Below, piece by piece: positions 30,038-38,619 of a DNA stretch of 64,000 bases. Position 1 is the stretch's first letter, and each line of letters starts with the position of its first letter. The stretch comes from Chryseobacterium caseinilyticum (lineage in GTDB: Bacteria > Bacteroidota > Bacteroidia > Flavobacteriales > Weeksellaceae). The notes under the pieces were generated by a model. The model saw only the letters and a program-made list of their open reading frames with translations, searched no databases and was not told where the DNA came from. A program made the translations under genes and the position numbers. The stretch covers positions 434,001 through 498,000 of the forward strand of contig NZ_JACYFS010000001.1 in the NCBI RefSeq assembly GCF_014837145.1, given 5' to 3'.

Positions 30038-30324
30038 TGGATGTAAGAAGAATAACCATCAACATTGCCGGTAGAATCTATCCGCTGAATGTACCCGCAG
30101 CAGAAGAAGAAACACTTCGGAAAGTGGGGAAGCAGATCGAAAATATGATTAAAGATTTTGAACAGAATTTTGACGTGAGAGATAAACAGGATGCATTAGC
30201 CATGTGTGCCTTAAAACTGGGTACCAACGCAGAAATGATTTCTCTTGCCAACGAAAAAAATATAAAATCTGCCAGCGAAAGATTAGCCAATATTAATCAG
30301 ATGCTGGGAGAAACTGGGAAATAG
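30037..30324 (+). CDS. zapA: cell division protein ZapA
   Basis: 95 residues from the ATG at 30037; the longer frame from 30004 overlaps the upstream gene and adds non-conserved residues. Family pattern: ITINIAGRIYPLNVPAAEEETLRKVGKQIE at the N-terminus (broken here at VPA), then KQDALAMCALKLGTNA and a terminal helix. ZapA bundles FtsZ filaments at the division site. Followed within 25 bp by the probable 6S RNA, a neighbourhood also seen in E. coli, and then rny. Confidence 0.88.
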   Translation: MDVRRITINIAGRIYPLNVPAAEEETLRKVGKQIENMIKDFEQNFDVRDKQDALAMCALKLGTNAEMISLANEKNIKSASERLANINQMLGETGK

Positions 30325-30347
30325 ATTTTTTTTCCCCGAACAGAACT

Positions 30348-30517
30348 GCCTACAATAATTCTAACACATTAAGGTAAACTCAACGCTAAACAATTAACGT
30401 TCGAATGTCTTTTCAATGGCGTGCTGCTTTACGCAGATTACAGAGAGAAGAAATCAGATCAAATCGTGTAGATCAGGAGTTTACTCTAAATCTCTGAATT
30501 GTTGTGGGCTTTTTTTA
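30348..30517 (+). ncRNA. ssrS: probable 6S RNA (6S-Flavo type)
   Basis: A 160-nt structured RNA in the 226 bp between zapA and rny. GCCTACAATAATTC (30348-30361) pairs with GAATTGTTGTGGGC (30496-30509) over 14 bp with two G.U pairs, directly followed by TTTTTTT. Inside, GGTAAACTC (30373-30381) pairs with GAGTTTACT (30477-30485), leaving asymmetrical open regions, and GCGT...ACGC makes a small hairpin. A long hairpin with internal bubbles and a zapA neighbour is the pattern of 6S RNA, which binds RNA polymerase in stationary phase. No covariance search was done. Confidence 0.72.
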
Positions 30518-30550
30518 TGTATTTAAAAGACAATTAAACTCAATATATAT

Positions 30551-32122
30551 ATGACAACAACCGCTATTATAATAAGCGTTATTTGCCTGATAGTCGGTGC
30601 AGTGGCAGGAATGTTATTTTCCAAAAGCTCACTTAATACCAAAGCAAAATTTATCATCGATGATGCCCAAAAGAATGCAGATAATCTTCTTGAAAAAGCC
30701 AGTTTACAGGCCGAGTCGATTAAAAAAGATAAACATCTTCAGGCAAAAGAAAAGTTTTTAGAACTTAAATCTCAGCATGATGCAGACATTCAGTCCCGAG
30801 AAAAGAAAATGCAGGAAGCTGAAAAACGCACCAAAGACAAAGAAAACAAACTCAACGACGAGCTTAGCAAAACAGGAAAATTAGAAAAAGATCTTGACAG
30901 ACAGATTGCTGATTATGCCAAAAAGAACGAAATCATTGAAAGAAAGCAGCAGGAACTTGATTCTGCTACTGCCAAAAAGGTAGAAATGCTTGAAAAAATC
31001 GCCAACTACACAGCAGACGAAGCGAAAGCTGAGTTGGTGGAAACATTGAAAGCAGAAGCCAAAACCAGAGCTCAGGCACACGTTCAGAGCATCATGGAAG
31101 AAGCTCAGTTGAATGCAAAAAGTGAGGCAAGAAAAATCGTTATCCAGACTATTCAGAGAATTGGTACGGAGCAGGCTATTGAAAATTCAGTGTCAGTTTT
31201 TAACATCGAATCTGATGAAGTAAAAGGTAGAATTATCGGTAGAGAGGGTAGAAACATCCGTGCTTTAGAAGCAATGACTGGTGTAGAAATCATTGTTGAT
31301 GATACGCCGGAAGCCATCCTTCTTTCATGTTTTGATCCTGTAAGAAGAGAAATCGCAAGACTATCTCTTCACAGATTGGTAACAGACGGAAGAATTCACC
31401 CTGCGAGAATTGAAGAAGTGGTGGAAAAAACCAGAAAAATGATCGAAGAAGAGATTATTGAAGTAGGTAAAAGAACCATTATTGATTTAGGAATCCACGG
31501 TTTACACCCTGAATTGGTTAAAATCGTCGGTAGAATGAAATACCGTTCGTCTTACGGACAAAACCTTCTTCAGCACTCAAGAGAGGTGGCGAATATCGCT
31601 GCAACCATGGCTGCAGAATTAGGTTTAAATGTAAAAATGGCAAAGAGAGCCGGACTTCTTCACGATATCGGAAAAGTTCCTGAGCAGGAATCTGAACTTC
31701 CTCACGCACTTTTAGGAATGCAGTGGGCTGAGAAATACGGTGAAAATGCAGAGGTAGTAAATGCTATCGGAGCTCACCACGACGAGGTGGAAATGACTTC
31801 ATTATTATCACCGATCATTCAGGTTGCGGATGCGATTTCAGGAGCAAGACCTGGAGCAAGACGTCAGGTTCTGGAATCTTACATCCAGAGATTGAAAGAT
31901 CTTGAAGCTGCAGCATTAAGTTTTGAAGGTGTTTCTTCAGCTTACGCAATTCAGGCGGGTAGAGAATTGAGAGTAATGGTAGAAAGCGGAAGAGTGAATG
32001 ACGAACAGTCTGCACAGCTTTCTTACGACATCTCAGAGAAAATTCAGAATGAACTAACTTATCCGGGACAGGTAAGAGTGACCGTAATCAGAGAAACAAG
32101 AGCTGTAAACATCGCAAGATAA
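30551..32122 (+). CDS. rny: ribonuclease Y
   Basis: 523 residues. One N-terminal membrane helix ([20 protein letters not shown]), a long coiled coil (about residues 30-200), a KH domain ([20 protein letters not shown], near 225) and an HD domain with LLHDIGKV (near 370) and AHHDEVE. RNase Y is a membrane-anchored endonuclease that starts mRNA decay. Length and domain order are those of the family. Ends at a strong terminator. Confidence 0.96.
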   Translation: MTTTAIIISVICLIVGAVAGMLFSKSSLNTKAKFIIDDAQKNADNLLEKASLQAESIKKDKHLQAKEKFLELKSQHDADIQSREKKMQEAEKRTKDKENKLNDELSKTGKLEKDLDRQIADYAKKNEIIERKQQELDSATAKKVEMLEKIANYTADEAKAELVETLKAEAKTRAQAHVQSIMEEAQLNAKSEARKIVIQTIQRIGTEQAIENSVSVFNIESDEVKGRIIGREGRNIRALEAMTGVEIIVDDTPEAILLSCFDPVRREIARLSLHRLVTDGRIHPARIEEVVEKTRKMIEEEIIEVGKRTIIDLGIHGLHPELVKIVGRMKYRSSYGQNLLQHSREVANIAATMAAELGLNVKMAKRAGLLHDIGKVPEQESELPHALLGMQWAEKYGENAEVVNAIGAHHDEVEMTSLLSPIIQVADAISGARPGARRQVLESYIQRLKDLEAAALSFEGVSSAYAIQAGRELRVMVESGRVNDEQSAQLSYDISEKIQNELTYPGQVRVTVIRETRAVNIAR

Positions 32123-32143
32123 TTTTCAGTTTTACAATATCAG

Positions 32144-32175
32144 AAACCCTTTCAAGAAATTGAAAGGGTTTGTTT
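32144..32175 (+). terminator. Rho-independent terminator after rny
   Basis: AAACCCTTTCAA and TTGAAAGGGTTT form a perfect 12 bp stem with a 4-nt loop, then GTTTT. Confidence 0.85.
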
Positions 32176-32195
32176 TATATTGTTGAATGGGAAAA

Positions 32196-33065
32196 TTATT
32201 TGAAGAAGTAAGGATTATTTATGATGTAATATTTACTCAGCGAAATGCTCTCAAAAATATCTTTATCACTTGAATCCTGCTCCAGAAACCAATGTTTTAA
32301 GCCAGCCTTTTCTTTTGCCTCAAAAATCCTTTTGAAATCAATGGTTCCGTTACCAACTTCTGTAAAATCTTGTGTGACAGTTTTCATATCCTTCACATGC
32401 CACAGTGGAAATCTTTTTGGATACTTTTGAAAATAAACCAGAGGATCTAGTCCTGCTTTTGAAATCCAGTATAAATCCAGCTCCATTTTGACGAGATCTG
32501 AAGATGTACTTTCTAAAATAAAATCATAGAAGTTTCTCTTTTCATCCATTTTCAGAAATTCAAAATCATGATTGTGGTATGCCATTTGAATTCCATTCTG
32601 TTTTGAAATTCTGCCTGAATTTTCTAGAACTTCAGGCAGTTTACGGTAATTTTCAAGACTTCTTTCAGCTTCGGGAAGATAGGAGCAGACTGCATATTTT
32701 GCTCCGATAAAATTCAAATCTTCTAAAGTCTTCTCCCAGTTCTTCAGCAGTGTTCCGTCTCCGCCGTCAGTAATTCCGGTGCGGTGGTGCGAACTGATCA
32801 CTTTTGTGCCATGATTTTTTAAGATCTGACTGAATTCTTTCGCTGTCTTTCCAAAAAAAGTTCCGTTGTAACCATAGATTTCAAATTGAGTAAATCCCAG
32901 TTCCGCCAACCGCTCAAAGGTTTTCTCCAAATCTTTTGAAATGGAATGACGTACGGTGTACAGTTGAATTGCCAACATCTTTGAAGTATAATTTGGCTTT
33001 GAAATTCCACATGAAATTCCGAGAAATCCTAATGTGGACAATGCTAAAAAATCTTTACGGTTCAT
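32196..33065 (-). CDS. exported sugar phosphate isomerase/epimerase-like TIM-barrel protein
   Basis: 289 residues. The N-terminus MNRKDFLALSTLGFLGISC carries a Tat-like start (NRKDF) and a lipobox Cys19. The rest is an AP-endonuclease-2-type TIM barrel with MLAIQLYTVR, AYHNHDFEF, MELDLYW, LWHVKDMK and EVGNGTIDF, which supply the metal-binding Glu/Asp/His. Relatives include xylose-isomerase-like and 3-keto-glycoside enzymes; true substrate unknown. Start lies 5 bp after the thioesterase stop, so the two are co-transcribed. Confidence 0.82.
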   Translation of the reverse strand: MNRKDFLALSTLGFLGISCGISKPNYTSKMLAIQLYTVRHSISKDLEKTFERLAELGFTQFEIYGYNGTFFGKTAKEFSQILKNHGTKVISSHHRTGITDGGDGTLLKNWEKTLEDLNFIGAKYAVCSYLPEAERSLENYRKLPEVLENSGRISKQNGIQMAYHNHDFEFLKMDEKRNFYDFILESTSSDLVKMELDLYWISKAGLDPLVYFQKYPKRFPLWHVKDMKTVTQDFTEVGNGTIDFKRIFEAKEKAGLKHWFLEQDSSDKDIFESISLSKYYIINNPYFFK

Positions 33066-33070
33066 ACAAT

Positions 33071-33538
33071 TTAAAGGAAAGGTTTCATCTCATCTTCAAT
33101 CTGCGTTCTCAGTTCCATCAGGCGTTTTGCATATTTTTCCTGCTGTTTTTCTTCATCGGTTTCCGGAATCCATCTGGGAACGGGAAGTTTTTTTCCGTTT
33201 TCATCCACGGCTACAAACACGATGATGCAATGAGTTTTCTTATCAAATGTAGGCTGTTTCAGATTTCTTGAAAAAACATTGATCGATATATGCATACTCG
33301 AAGATCCGGTGTAAATGACCTGAGCTTCGACCTTTACAATTTCACCGATTTTAATAGGTTCATAAAAACGGATTCCGCCGACGTAGACGGTTACAGAGTA
33401 ATTTCCGCTCCACGTTGTTGCACAGGCGTATCCGGCCTGATCGATCCACTTCATCACACTTCCTCCATGTACATTTCCCCCGTAATTAACGTCAGATGGT
33501 TCAGAAATAAACTGAAAAGTCACTGGTTTGTTCTCCAT
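33071..33538 (-). CDS. acyl-CoA thioesterase (hotdog fold)
   Basis: 155 residues, YciA/ACOT-type single hotdog domain. The signature VNYGGNVHGGSVMKWIDQAG holds the central helix and active-site Asp; AQVIYTGSSSMHISINVF follows in the expected place. It hydrolyses acyl-CoA esters in the cytoplasm, chain length not predictable. First gene of a two-gene unit with the exported isomerase-like protein, which has no obvious functional link. Confidence 0.87.
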   Translation of the reverse strand: MENKPVTFQFISEPSDVNYGGNVHGGSVMKWIDQAGYACATTWSGNYSVTVYVGGIRFYEPIKIGEIVKVEAQVIYTGSSSMHISINVFSRNLKQPTFDKKTHCIIVFVAVDENGKKLPVPRWIPETDEEKQQEKYAKRLMELRTQIEDEMKPFL

Positions 33539-33595
33539 TTATCATAAATTTTTACTAAAGGTATTTAATAATTCTTAAAACGGCATATTAAATCC

Positions 33596-33603
33596 TATTT
33601 TTG
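33596..33603 (+). promoter_or_regulatory. -7 box upstream of the ArsC-like gene
   Basis: TATTTTTG, 54 bp before the ATG at 33658; gives a longer leader than most genes here. Confidence 0.5.
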
Positions 33604-33657
33604 CAGATTGAAAACTGAAGGGGTTTTCATTTAACCATTAGAAATGTAAAACTCTCA

Positions 33658-34011
33658 ATGAAAAAAGTATTTTATCTTAATACATGTGACACTTGCAGAA
33701 AAATTATAGGACAGTTTAATCTTAAAGAATGGGAACTCAGAGAAATCAAAAAAGAGCCCATCACAAAGGAAGAAATAGAGGCAATGTATGAGCACACAAA
33801 ATCTTACGAAGCTTTGTTCAGCAAGAAATCTACTCAAATCAAACTGAGAGAGATAGATTTAAAAACTTTGACTGAAGATGATTATAAAGAATTACTTCTG
33901 GATCATTACACCTTTTTAAAACGTCCGGTTTTCCTTACAGACAAAGAAATTTTTGTAGGAAGTGAAAAAGCAACGGTACAGAGCGTGAAAGATTATTTCA
34001 GAGCAGATTAA
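33658..34011 (+). CDS. ArsC/Spx-family thioredoxin-like protein
   Basis: 117 residues, full-length ArsC family (COG1393). The N-terminal YLNTCDTCRKI gives a CxxC at Cys10/Cys13, and HYTFLKRPVFLTDKEIFVG is the conserved C-terminal segment. The CxxC resembles Spx/MgsR regulators, but housekeeping members of unknown role are common in Bacteroidota, so neither arsenate reduction nor regulation should be assumed. No ars genes are nearby. Followed by a perfect palindromic terminator. Confidence 0.8.
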   Translation: MKKVFYLNTCDTCRKIIGQFNLKEWELREIKKEPITKEEIEAMYEHTKSYEALFSKKSTQIKLREIDLKTLTEDDYKELLLDHYTFLKRPVFLTDKEIFVGSEKATVQSVKDYFRAD

Positions 34012-34041
34012 TCTATCTAAAGAGATCTTGTGATATAACCC

Positions 34042-34077
34042 AACCTCATAGGTTTTCAAAACCTATGAGGTTTTTTT
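34042..34077 (+). terminator. palindromic terminator after the ArsC-like gene
   Basis: AACCTCATAGGTTTT and AAAACCTATGAGGTT are perfect 15 bp arms around a single C, followed by TTTTT. Same design as the AACGGGTT palindromes that follow. Confidence 0.8.
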
Positions 34078-34125
34078 GTGTAAAGAATTCCCGAATTTTT
34101 AAAGATATGATTTGTCTAAATTGCC

Positions 34126-34160
34126 AAACCTAACGGGTTTTCAAAACCCGTTAGGTTTTT
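34126..34160. repeat. palindrome, left border of the minisatellite
   Basis: AAACCTAACGGGTTTT and AAAACCCGTTAGGTTT, 16 bp perfect arms around a central C. Identical arms recur at 34398. Confidence 0.9.
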
Positions 34161-34195
34161 CGATAAATACTTCTTATCTGTATCCTGCATTTTGT

Positions 34196-34389
34196 TCCAA
34201 ACAGACTGCGGGAAACAAAATGCGATTGCAGGAAGTCTCAAACAAGTTGTGGGAAACAAAATGCGATTGCAGGAAGTCTCAAACAGGTTCTGGGAAACAA
34301 AATGCAATTGCAGAAAGTCTCCAACAAGTTGCGGGAAACAAAATTCACTTGCATGAAGTCTCAAATAAGTTTGCGGTAAACGAAATGAA
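34196..34389. repeat. 41-bp tandem repeat (minisatellite)
   Basis: GGGAAACAAAATGC blocks begin at 34210, 34251, 34292 and 34333, exactly 41 bp apart, with a decayed copy near 34375 and a partial one before the first. Each unit continues GATTGCAGGAAGTCTC and AAACAAGTT with a few changes. The period is not a multiple of three and there are no unique spacers, so it is neither coding nor CRISPR. Confidence 0.92.
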
Positions 34390-34397
34390 ATAAGTTC

Positions 34398-34434
34398 AAA
34401 CCTAACGGGTTTTGAAAACCCGTTAGGTTTTTTT
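34398..34434. repeat. palindrome, right border of the minisatellite
   Basis: Same 16 bp arms as at 34126 but with a central G, i.e. the inverted orientation of the left copy; TTTT follows. Confidence 0.9.
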
Positions 34435-34494
34435 CGGACATTAGAAAAGGTATCTTTTGAAAATTTATAAATTGTTGTTAAGTAGCGAAATCAT

Positions 34495-34593
34495 CTCCTA
34501 GCCCAGATAGGAACGGCATCCTTTTTTGTGGTGGACGGATCGAAGAGGAGACCACCGCAAAAAAGATACAGTGGATAGCTGGACTAGCTCCTA
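34495..34593. repeat. REP-like element, copy B
   Basis: About 99 bp. Ends CTCCTAGCCC and GACTAGCTCCT; GGAACGGCATCC, then TTTTTTGTGGT paired with ACCACCGCAAAAAA around a loop containing CGAAGAGGAG, then GTGGATAGC. It matches, inverted, the element at 56.74 kb in end sequences, hairpin position and loop core. Lies between two convergent genes. Confidence 0.85.
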
Positions 34594-34630
34594 AAAAATA
34601 ACCGTCTCATCATTTCTGACAAGGCGGTTT
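34592..34630 (-). terminator. terminator of gcvT
   Basis: On the minus strand AACCGCCT and AGACGGTT form a stem (one G.U), followed by ATTTTTT. Confidence 0.65.
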
Positions 34631-34653
34631 TCTGTAAAATGTATTTTTCCTGG

Positions 34654-35730
34654 TTATACAAATGGCATTTTCACCACTTTGGCAGGGATGTTTTTGTTTC
34701 TTACCTGAATGAAAATTTCAGTTCCCAGTTTGAAGTGAGGCTTGTCTACATAAGCGATCCCCAAACCGATTTTCTTCATTGGCGACTGCGTTCCTGAGGT
34801 TACTTTTCCGATCACGTTGCCTTCTGCATCTACAACAGGGTAGTCGTGTCTTGGAACACCTTTGTCTGTCAGTTCAAAACCAACTAATTTTCTGGTAACG
34901 CCTTCTTCTTTCTGCTTTGCGAAAGTCTCTTTGGAAACAAAATCTTTATCGAATTTTGTGATCCAGCCTAATCCAGCTTCAATTGGAGAAGTGGTGTCGT
35001 CGATATCCATTCCGTAAAGGCAGAAGCCTTTTTCAAGTCTTAAAGTGTCTCTGGCAGCCAATCCACAAGGAATAATTCCCTCTTCGGCACCGGCTTCGAT
35101 GATGGCATCCCAAAGTTTTTCCGCATCCTGATTGTTGAAATAGATTTCAAAACCACCGCTACCTGTGTAACCTGTGTTTGAAATAATTACATCGCTCACT
35201 CCGGCAACAGAACCAACAGTAAAATTATAGTAAGGAATTTCTGAAAGATTGGTTTCTGTGATTTTCTGAAGAATTTCAGTCGCTTTCGGACCCTGAACTG
35301 CCAACAGAGACATTTCATCTGAAGCATTCGTCATTTTAGCTCCGAAAGTATTGTATTTTGAGATGTGATCCCAGTCTTTATCGATGTTTGAAGCATTGAC
35401 AACCACGAAATATTTTTCGCCGTCCATTTTGTAAACAATCAGATCGTCTACGATTCCGCCGTTTTCATTTGGAAGGCAAGAGTACTGAGCTTTTCCGTTT
35501 TCAAGAACATCCACATTGTTGGTCGTTACGTACTGCAAAAGATCTTTTGCTCCGGCACCTTCAATGAAAAACTGTCCCATGTGAGAAACGTCAAACAATC
35601 CCGCTTTTTCTCTTACTGCAAAATGTTCTTCCGTCACTCCGGAATACTGTACAGGCATATCAAATCCTGCAAAAGGTACTATTTTCGCTCCCAGAGAAAC
35701 GTGCTTGTCGTACAATGCTGTTTTTTTCAT
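34654..35730 (-). CDS. gcvT: aminomethyltransferase, glycine cleavage T protein
   Basis: 358 residues. T protein takes the methylamine group from lipoyl-H protein and passes the carbon to tetrahydrofolate, releasing ammonia. Family motifs: [33 protein letters not shown] (folate-binding Asp in VDDL), [30 protein letters not shown], and a C-terminal barrel with [20 protein letters not shown]. Length is usual. The other gcv genes are absent here, as is common when gcvT is unlinked. Confidence 0.96.
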   Translation of the reverse strand: MKKTALYDKHVSLGAKIVPFAGFDMPVQYSGVTEEHFAVREKAGLFDVSHMGQFFIEGAGAKDLLQYVTTNNVDVLENGKAQYSCLPNENGGIVDDLIVYKMDGEKYFVVVNASNIDKDWDHISKYNTFGAKMTNASDEMSLLAVQGPKATEILQKITETNLSEIPYYNFTVGSVAGVSDVIISNTGYTGSGGFEIYFNNQDAEKLWDAIIEAGAEEGIIPCGLAARDTLRLEKGFCLYGMDIDDTTSPIEAGLGWITKFDKDFVSKETFAKQKEEGVTRKLVGFELTDKGVPRHDYPVVDAEGNVIGKVTSGTQSPMKKIGLGIAYVDKPHFKLGTEIFIQVRNKNIPAKVVKMPFV

Positions 35731-35864
35731 GTTTAATTTTTATATTTATTTTTGTTCTAATTGTAATAATTTTTATCTATAAGTCCGCAAAGATCTTTTT
35801 AGGACTTTTAACTGTTTTAAGTTCAAAAAGGCGTTCTACTCAAAGCACGAATACTTGAACGAAT

Positions 35865-36341
35865 TTATTTTTTAATTTTAAAACTTTCAAAAGCTTCGCT
35901 GAAAAGCATTTTGTAGTTTCCGTTCCAGTGCTTCTGCTGACAGTTGATGCTTATTAGATAGAGATCTTTGTTTTTCTGATAAACTTTCGTTACCCAATAA
36001 AGATTTTCCTTTTCATCTAAATAATCATACTGATATTCTGAATACCCTTTTTTATTACCTGTATTTTTTACTTTTTTCTCGTCTTCCGGCGAGTTGTATA
36101 GAGCTAAAATAAATTTCTTCACTTCTTCTTTAGGCAAATCCAGACCATGATATTCTGAAATGGTAATCGCGCCAATCTGGTTGGTTGGAAAGATGTTGAC
36201 GATTCCTTCATCATTGGTCGCCTTCCATAAGTCAGGCATTTTAATGGAGTAATTTTCGCTTTCGTAAAGTTCTGTGCCTAATTTCTGCGAAAACGTAAAT
36301 ATGCTTAATAAGAATGCGGCAATTAAAAAAGATTTTTTCAT
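35865..36341 (-). CDS. hypothetical exported protein
   Basis: 158 residues from the ATG at 36341, which begins a clean signal peptide (MKKSFLIAAFLLSIFTFSQ); a longer frame would overlap idi. The body (YSIKMPDLWKATNDEGIVNIFPTN split, then ITISEYHG) resembles the small PsbP/DUF1795-like fold that starts with a membrane-stress-type YSI.xP.W motif, but the match is only a visual hint. Starts 10 bp after the idi stop, so likely co-transcribed with idi. Confidence 0.7.
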   Translation of the reverse strand: MKKSFLIAAFLLSIFTFSQKLGTELYESENYSIKMPDLWKATNDEGIVNIFPTNQIGAITISEYHGLDLPKEEVKKFILALYNSPEDEKKVKNTGNKKGYSEYQYDYLDEKENLYWVTKVYQKNKDLYLISINCQQKHWNGNYKMLFSEAFESFKIKK

Positions 36342-36351
36342 CGTTGTGTGC

Positions 36352-36861
36352 TTAAAAATGATGTTTGTATTCTTCAAGAATGATTTTAAACCATTCGGTA
36401 AACTGTTCGGGATGTTCAGAAATTTCTTGATCTAAATCTGCAAGAGAAATGTAGCGGACTTCTTCGACTTCGTTTTTATTTAAATTAAATTCTGAACTGT
36501 ATTTTCCTGTAAAAACATGGTCGAGTTCATGCTCCCAAAGCCCGTTTCCGACGTCTGCCTTATAAATAAAATTAAATTTTTCTGAAAGTTCAGTTTTAAT
36601 TCCAAGTTCTTCGGTCAGCCTTCTGTTGGCTCCTTCCAGATAGGTTTCGTCTGTTCTCGGGTGTGAGCAAACGGCGTTCGTCCATTGATTAGGAGAGTGG
36701 TATTTCTCTGAAGCACGCTTCTGTAAAAGCATTTCACCATTTTCATTAAATAAAAAAACTGAAAATGCGCGGTGAAGCAGACCATTAATATGAGCCTGCT
36801 GTTTTTCCATTAAACCTAAAACCTGATCTTCGGGATTTACCAGTACAACCATTTCTTCCAT
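36352..36861 (-). CDS. idi: isopentenyl-diphosphate delta-isomerase, type 1
   Basis: 169 residues, Nudix fold. Interconverts IPP and DMAPP, the isoprenoid building blocks needed for menaquinone and carotenoids. Catalytic Cys65 in TNAVCSHPR, with His67; Glu110 and Glu112 in WEHELDHVF; the Nudix helix reads GANRRLTEELGI. The short bacterial length fits. Followed on the same strand by the small exported protein. Confidence 0.93.
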   Translation of the reverse strand: MEEMVVLVNPEDQVLGLMEKQQAHINGLLHRAFSVFLFNENGEMLLQKRASEKYHSPNQWTNAVCSHPRTDETYLEGANRRLTEELGIKTELSEKFNFIYKADVGNGLWEHELDHVFTGKYSSEFNLNKNEVEEVRYISLADLDQEISEHPEQFTEWFKIILEEYKHHF

Positions 36862-37073
36862 TCCTACAAATTTAAGTTTTAATCGTGATTTCGTAAAATA
36901 ATTGTTTAAAATTTTTAATATTTATGAAATATTGGCTTTTATTTAAATAAAAATTACCATACTATTTTGTGAAAAATGCAATGGAATACTGTGTTTGACC
37001 TTTGAATAGAGATTTTTATTGTTAAAATTTTAACATAAACGAAGATTAATACAAGTCTTTAATCAAGAATGAT

Positions 37074-37081
37074 TAACTTTG
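37074..37081 (+). promoter_or_regulatory. -7 box of the HAD gene
   Basis: TAACTTTG fits TAnnTTTG, 19 bp before the ATG. Confidence 0.55.
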
Positions 37082-37100
37082 CACTTTAAAAATTTGAACG

Positions 37101-37505
37101 ATGGAGCTAGATTATATTGAGCATATCAGTCCGATACTGAAAGACGGAATTAAGAATTATCTGATCGATATCGACGGAACAATTACAGAAGATGTTCCCA
37201 ATGAAGAGCCGGAAAGAATGGTGACTTGTGAGCCTTTTCCGGATGCGCTTGAAACGGTTAACAAATGGTACGATGAAGGTCACCAGATTTGTTTTTTCAC
37301 GTCAAGAACTGAGAATTTAAAGCAGATTACCATCGACTGGTTAGACAAACACGGATTTAAGTACCACAGTGTTCTGTGCGGAAAACCGAGAGGCGGAAAT
37401 TATCACTGGATCGACAATCACCTGGTGAGAGCTACAAGATACAAAGGAAGATTTACCGATTTGGTTGAAAAACAGGTAACCATCGAAGTTTTTAAAGAAG
37501 ATTAA
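37101..37505 (+). CDS. HAD-superfamily phosphatase-like protein
   Basis: 134 residues. HAD motif I is NYLIDIDGTITED (Asp23, Asp25), motif II is CFFTSRTENL (Ser/Thr), and the Lys of motif III may be in CGKPRGGNYHWIDN; the same segment supplies a late Asp. The compact fold lacks a cap domain, recalling LNS2/polynucleotide-kinase-like HADs. Substrate unknown. A 96 bp gap separates it from the serA-like gene in the same direction. Confidence 0.8.
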   Translation: MELDYIEHISPILKDGIKNYLIDIDGTITEDVPNEEPERMVTCEPFPDALETVNKWYDEGHQICFFTSRTENLKQITIDWLDKHGFKYHSVLCGKPRGGNYHWIDNHLVRATRYKGRFTDLVEKQVTIEVFKED

Positions 37506-37601
37506 ATTACAGAGAAGATTTAAAGATTAAATGAAGGGCGAAATGCCGGAAATTCTTTTAGTTTTTAAATCTTTTTACATTTTAAATAGATTAAGTTAGT
37601 T

Positions 37602-38561
37602 ATGAAAGTTTTAGCAAACGACGGTTTAGATCAGTCTGGAATTGATGCATTAACCGAAAAAGGCTTTGAGGTGATTACCGCAAAAGTTCCTCAGGAATTT
37701 CTTTTAGATTACATCAACGAGCACAAAATCCGTACAGTTTTGGTGAGAAGTGCGACACAGGTAAGAAAAGATATCATCGACAATTGTCCGTCACTGGAAA
37801 TCATAGGAAGAGGTGGAGTAGGAATGGATAATATCGACGTAGACTACGCAAGAGAAAAAGGAATTCATGTAATCAACACGCCTTCTGCTTCTTCAGAATC
37901 TGTTGCGGAACTGGTTTTTGCACACCTTTTTTCAGGAGCAAGATTTTTGCAGGATTCAAACAGAAAAATGCCATTGCTCGGTGATACAGAATTTGCTTCA
38001 TTGAAAAAAGCTTACGCTGCAGGTATTGAATTAAAAGGAAAAACCATCGGAGTTGTAGGGATGGGAAGAATAGGTCAGGAGGTTGCGAAAATTGCTCTGG
38101 GCCTTGGTATGAGGGTGATTGCTGCCGATAATATGGTTGGAAAAGCAAGCATTAAAGTGACTTTTTACAACAACCAGTTTATCAATGTTGAAATTGAAAC
38201 TGAACCCTTGATTGAAGTTCTGAAACATGCAGATTTTATTACACTTCACGTTCCTGCTCAAAAAGAAGGTTTTATGATTGGAAAATCTGAGTTTGATCTG
38301 ATGAAAGACGGTGTAGCGATTGTGAACTGTTCAAGAGGTGGTGTGATCGATGAAGCTGCTTTGATTGAAGCTTTAGATTCAGGGAAAGTGAGATTTGCCG
38401 GTCTGGATGTTTTCATCAATGAGCCGACGCCGTCGAAAGAAATTATCAACCATTCTAAAATTTCTGTGACGCCTCATACGGGTGCTTCAACACTGGAAGC
38501 CCAGGACAGAATCGGACTTTCTCTGGCAGAGCAGATTACAAGCATTTTACAGATTCAGTAA
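37602..38561 (+). CDS. serA: D-2-hydroxyacid dehydrogenase (3-phosphoglycerate dehydrogenase type)
   Basis: 319 residues, NAD-dependent. Rossmann motif VVGMGRIGQEVAKIALGLGM, NCSRGGVIDEAAL with the catalytic Arg region, and VTPHTGASTLEAQ with the catalytic His. There is no ACT domain, so it is the short form without serine feedback control. First step of serine synthesis is the likely role; another D-hydroxyacid substrate cannot be excluded because serC is not next to it. Confidence 0.85.
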   Translation: MKVLANDGLDQSGIDALTEKGFEVITAKVPQEFLLDYINEHKIRTVLVRSATQVRKDIIDNCPSLEIIGRGGVGMDNIDVDYAREKGIHVINTPSASSESVAELVFAHLFSGARFLQDSNRKMPLLGDTEFASLKKAYAAGIELKGKTIGVVGMGRIGQEVAKIALGLGMRVIAADNMVGKASIKVTFYNNQFINVEIETEPLIEVLKHADFITLHVPAQKEGFMIGKSEFDLMKDGVAIVNCSRGGVIDEAALIEALDSGKVRFAGLDVFINEPTPSKEIINHSKISVTPHTGASTLEAQDRIGLSLAEQITSILQIQ

Positions 38562-38585
38562 ATTTGAATCTTTGGGAATAAAGAA

Positions 38586-38615
38586 AAACGCCGCAAAAAT
38601 TTTGCGGCGTTTCTT
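38586..38615. terminator. bidirectional terminator between serA and mscL
   Basis: AAACGCCGCAAAA and TTTTGCGGCGTTT make a perfect 13 bp stem around one base, with T-rich tails on both strands; the flanking genes converge on it. Confidence 0.85.
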
Positions 38616-38619
38616 ATTG

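Larger units (their letters stand above)
34012..34653. other. non-coding repeat-rich block between convergent genes
   Basis: 642 bp between the ArsC-like gene and gcvT. It holds, in order, a terminator palindrome, a 35 bp palindrome, a 41-bp-period minisatellite, a second copy of the same palindrome, a REP-like element and the gcvT terminator; each is listed separately. The one long open frame here crosses the tandem array in shifting frames and is not credible as a gene. Confidence 0.85.

Noticed and set aside
34196-34389. possible CRISPR array
   Set aside because: Units are contiguous 41-bp copies without unique spacers, and no cas genes are present.
34112-34393. 93-codon open frame across the 41-bp repeats
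   Set aside because: The period is not a multiple of three, so each unit is read in a different frame; the protein is an artefact of the tandem array.
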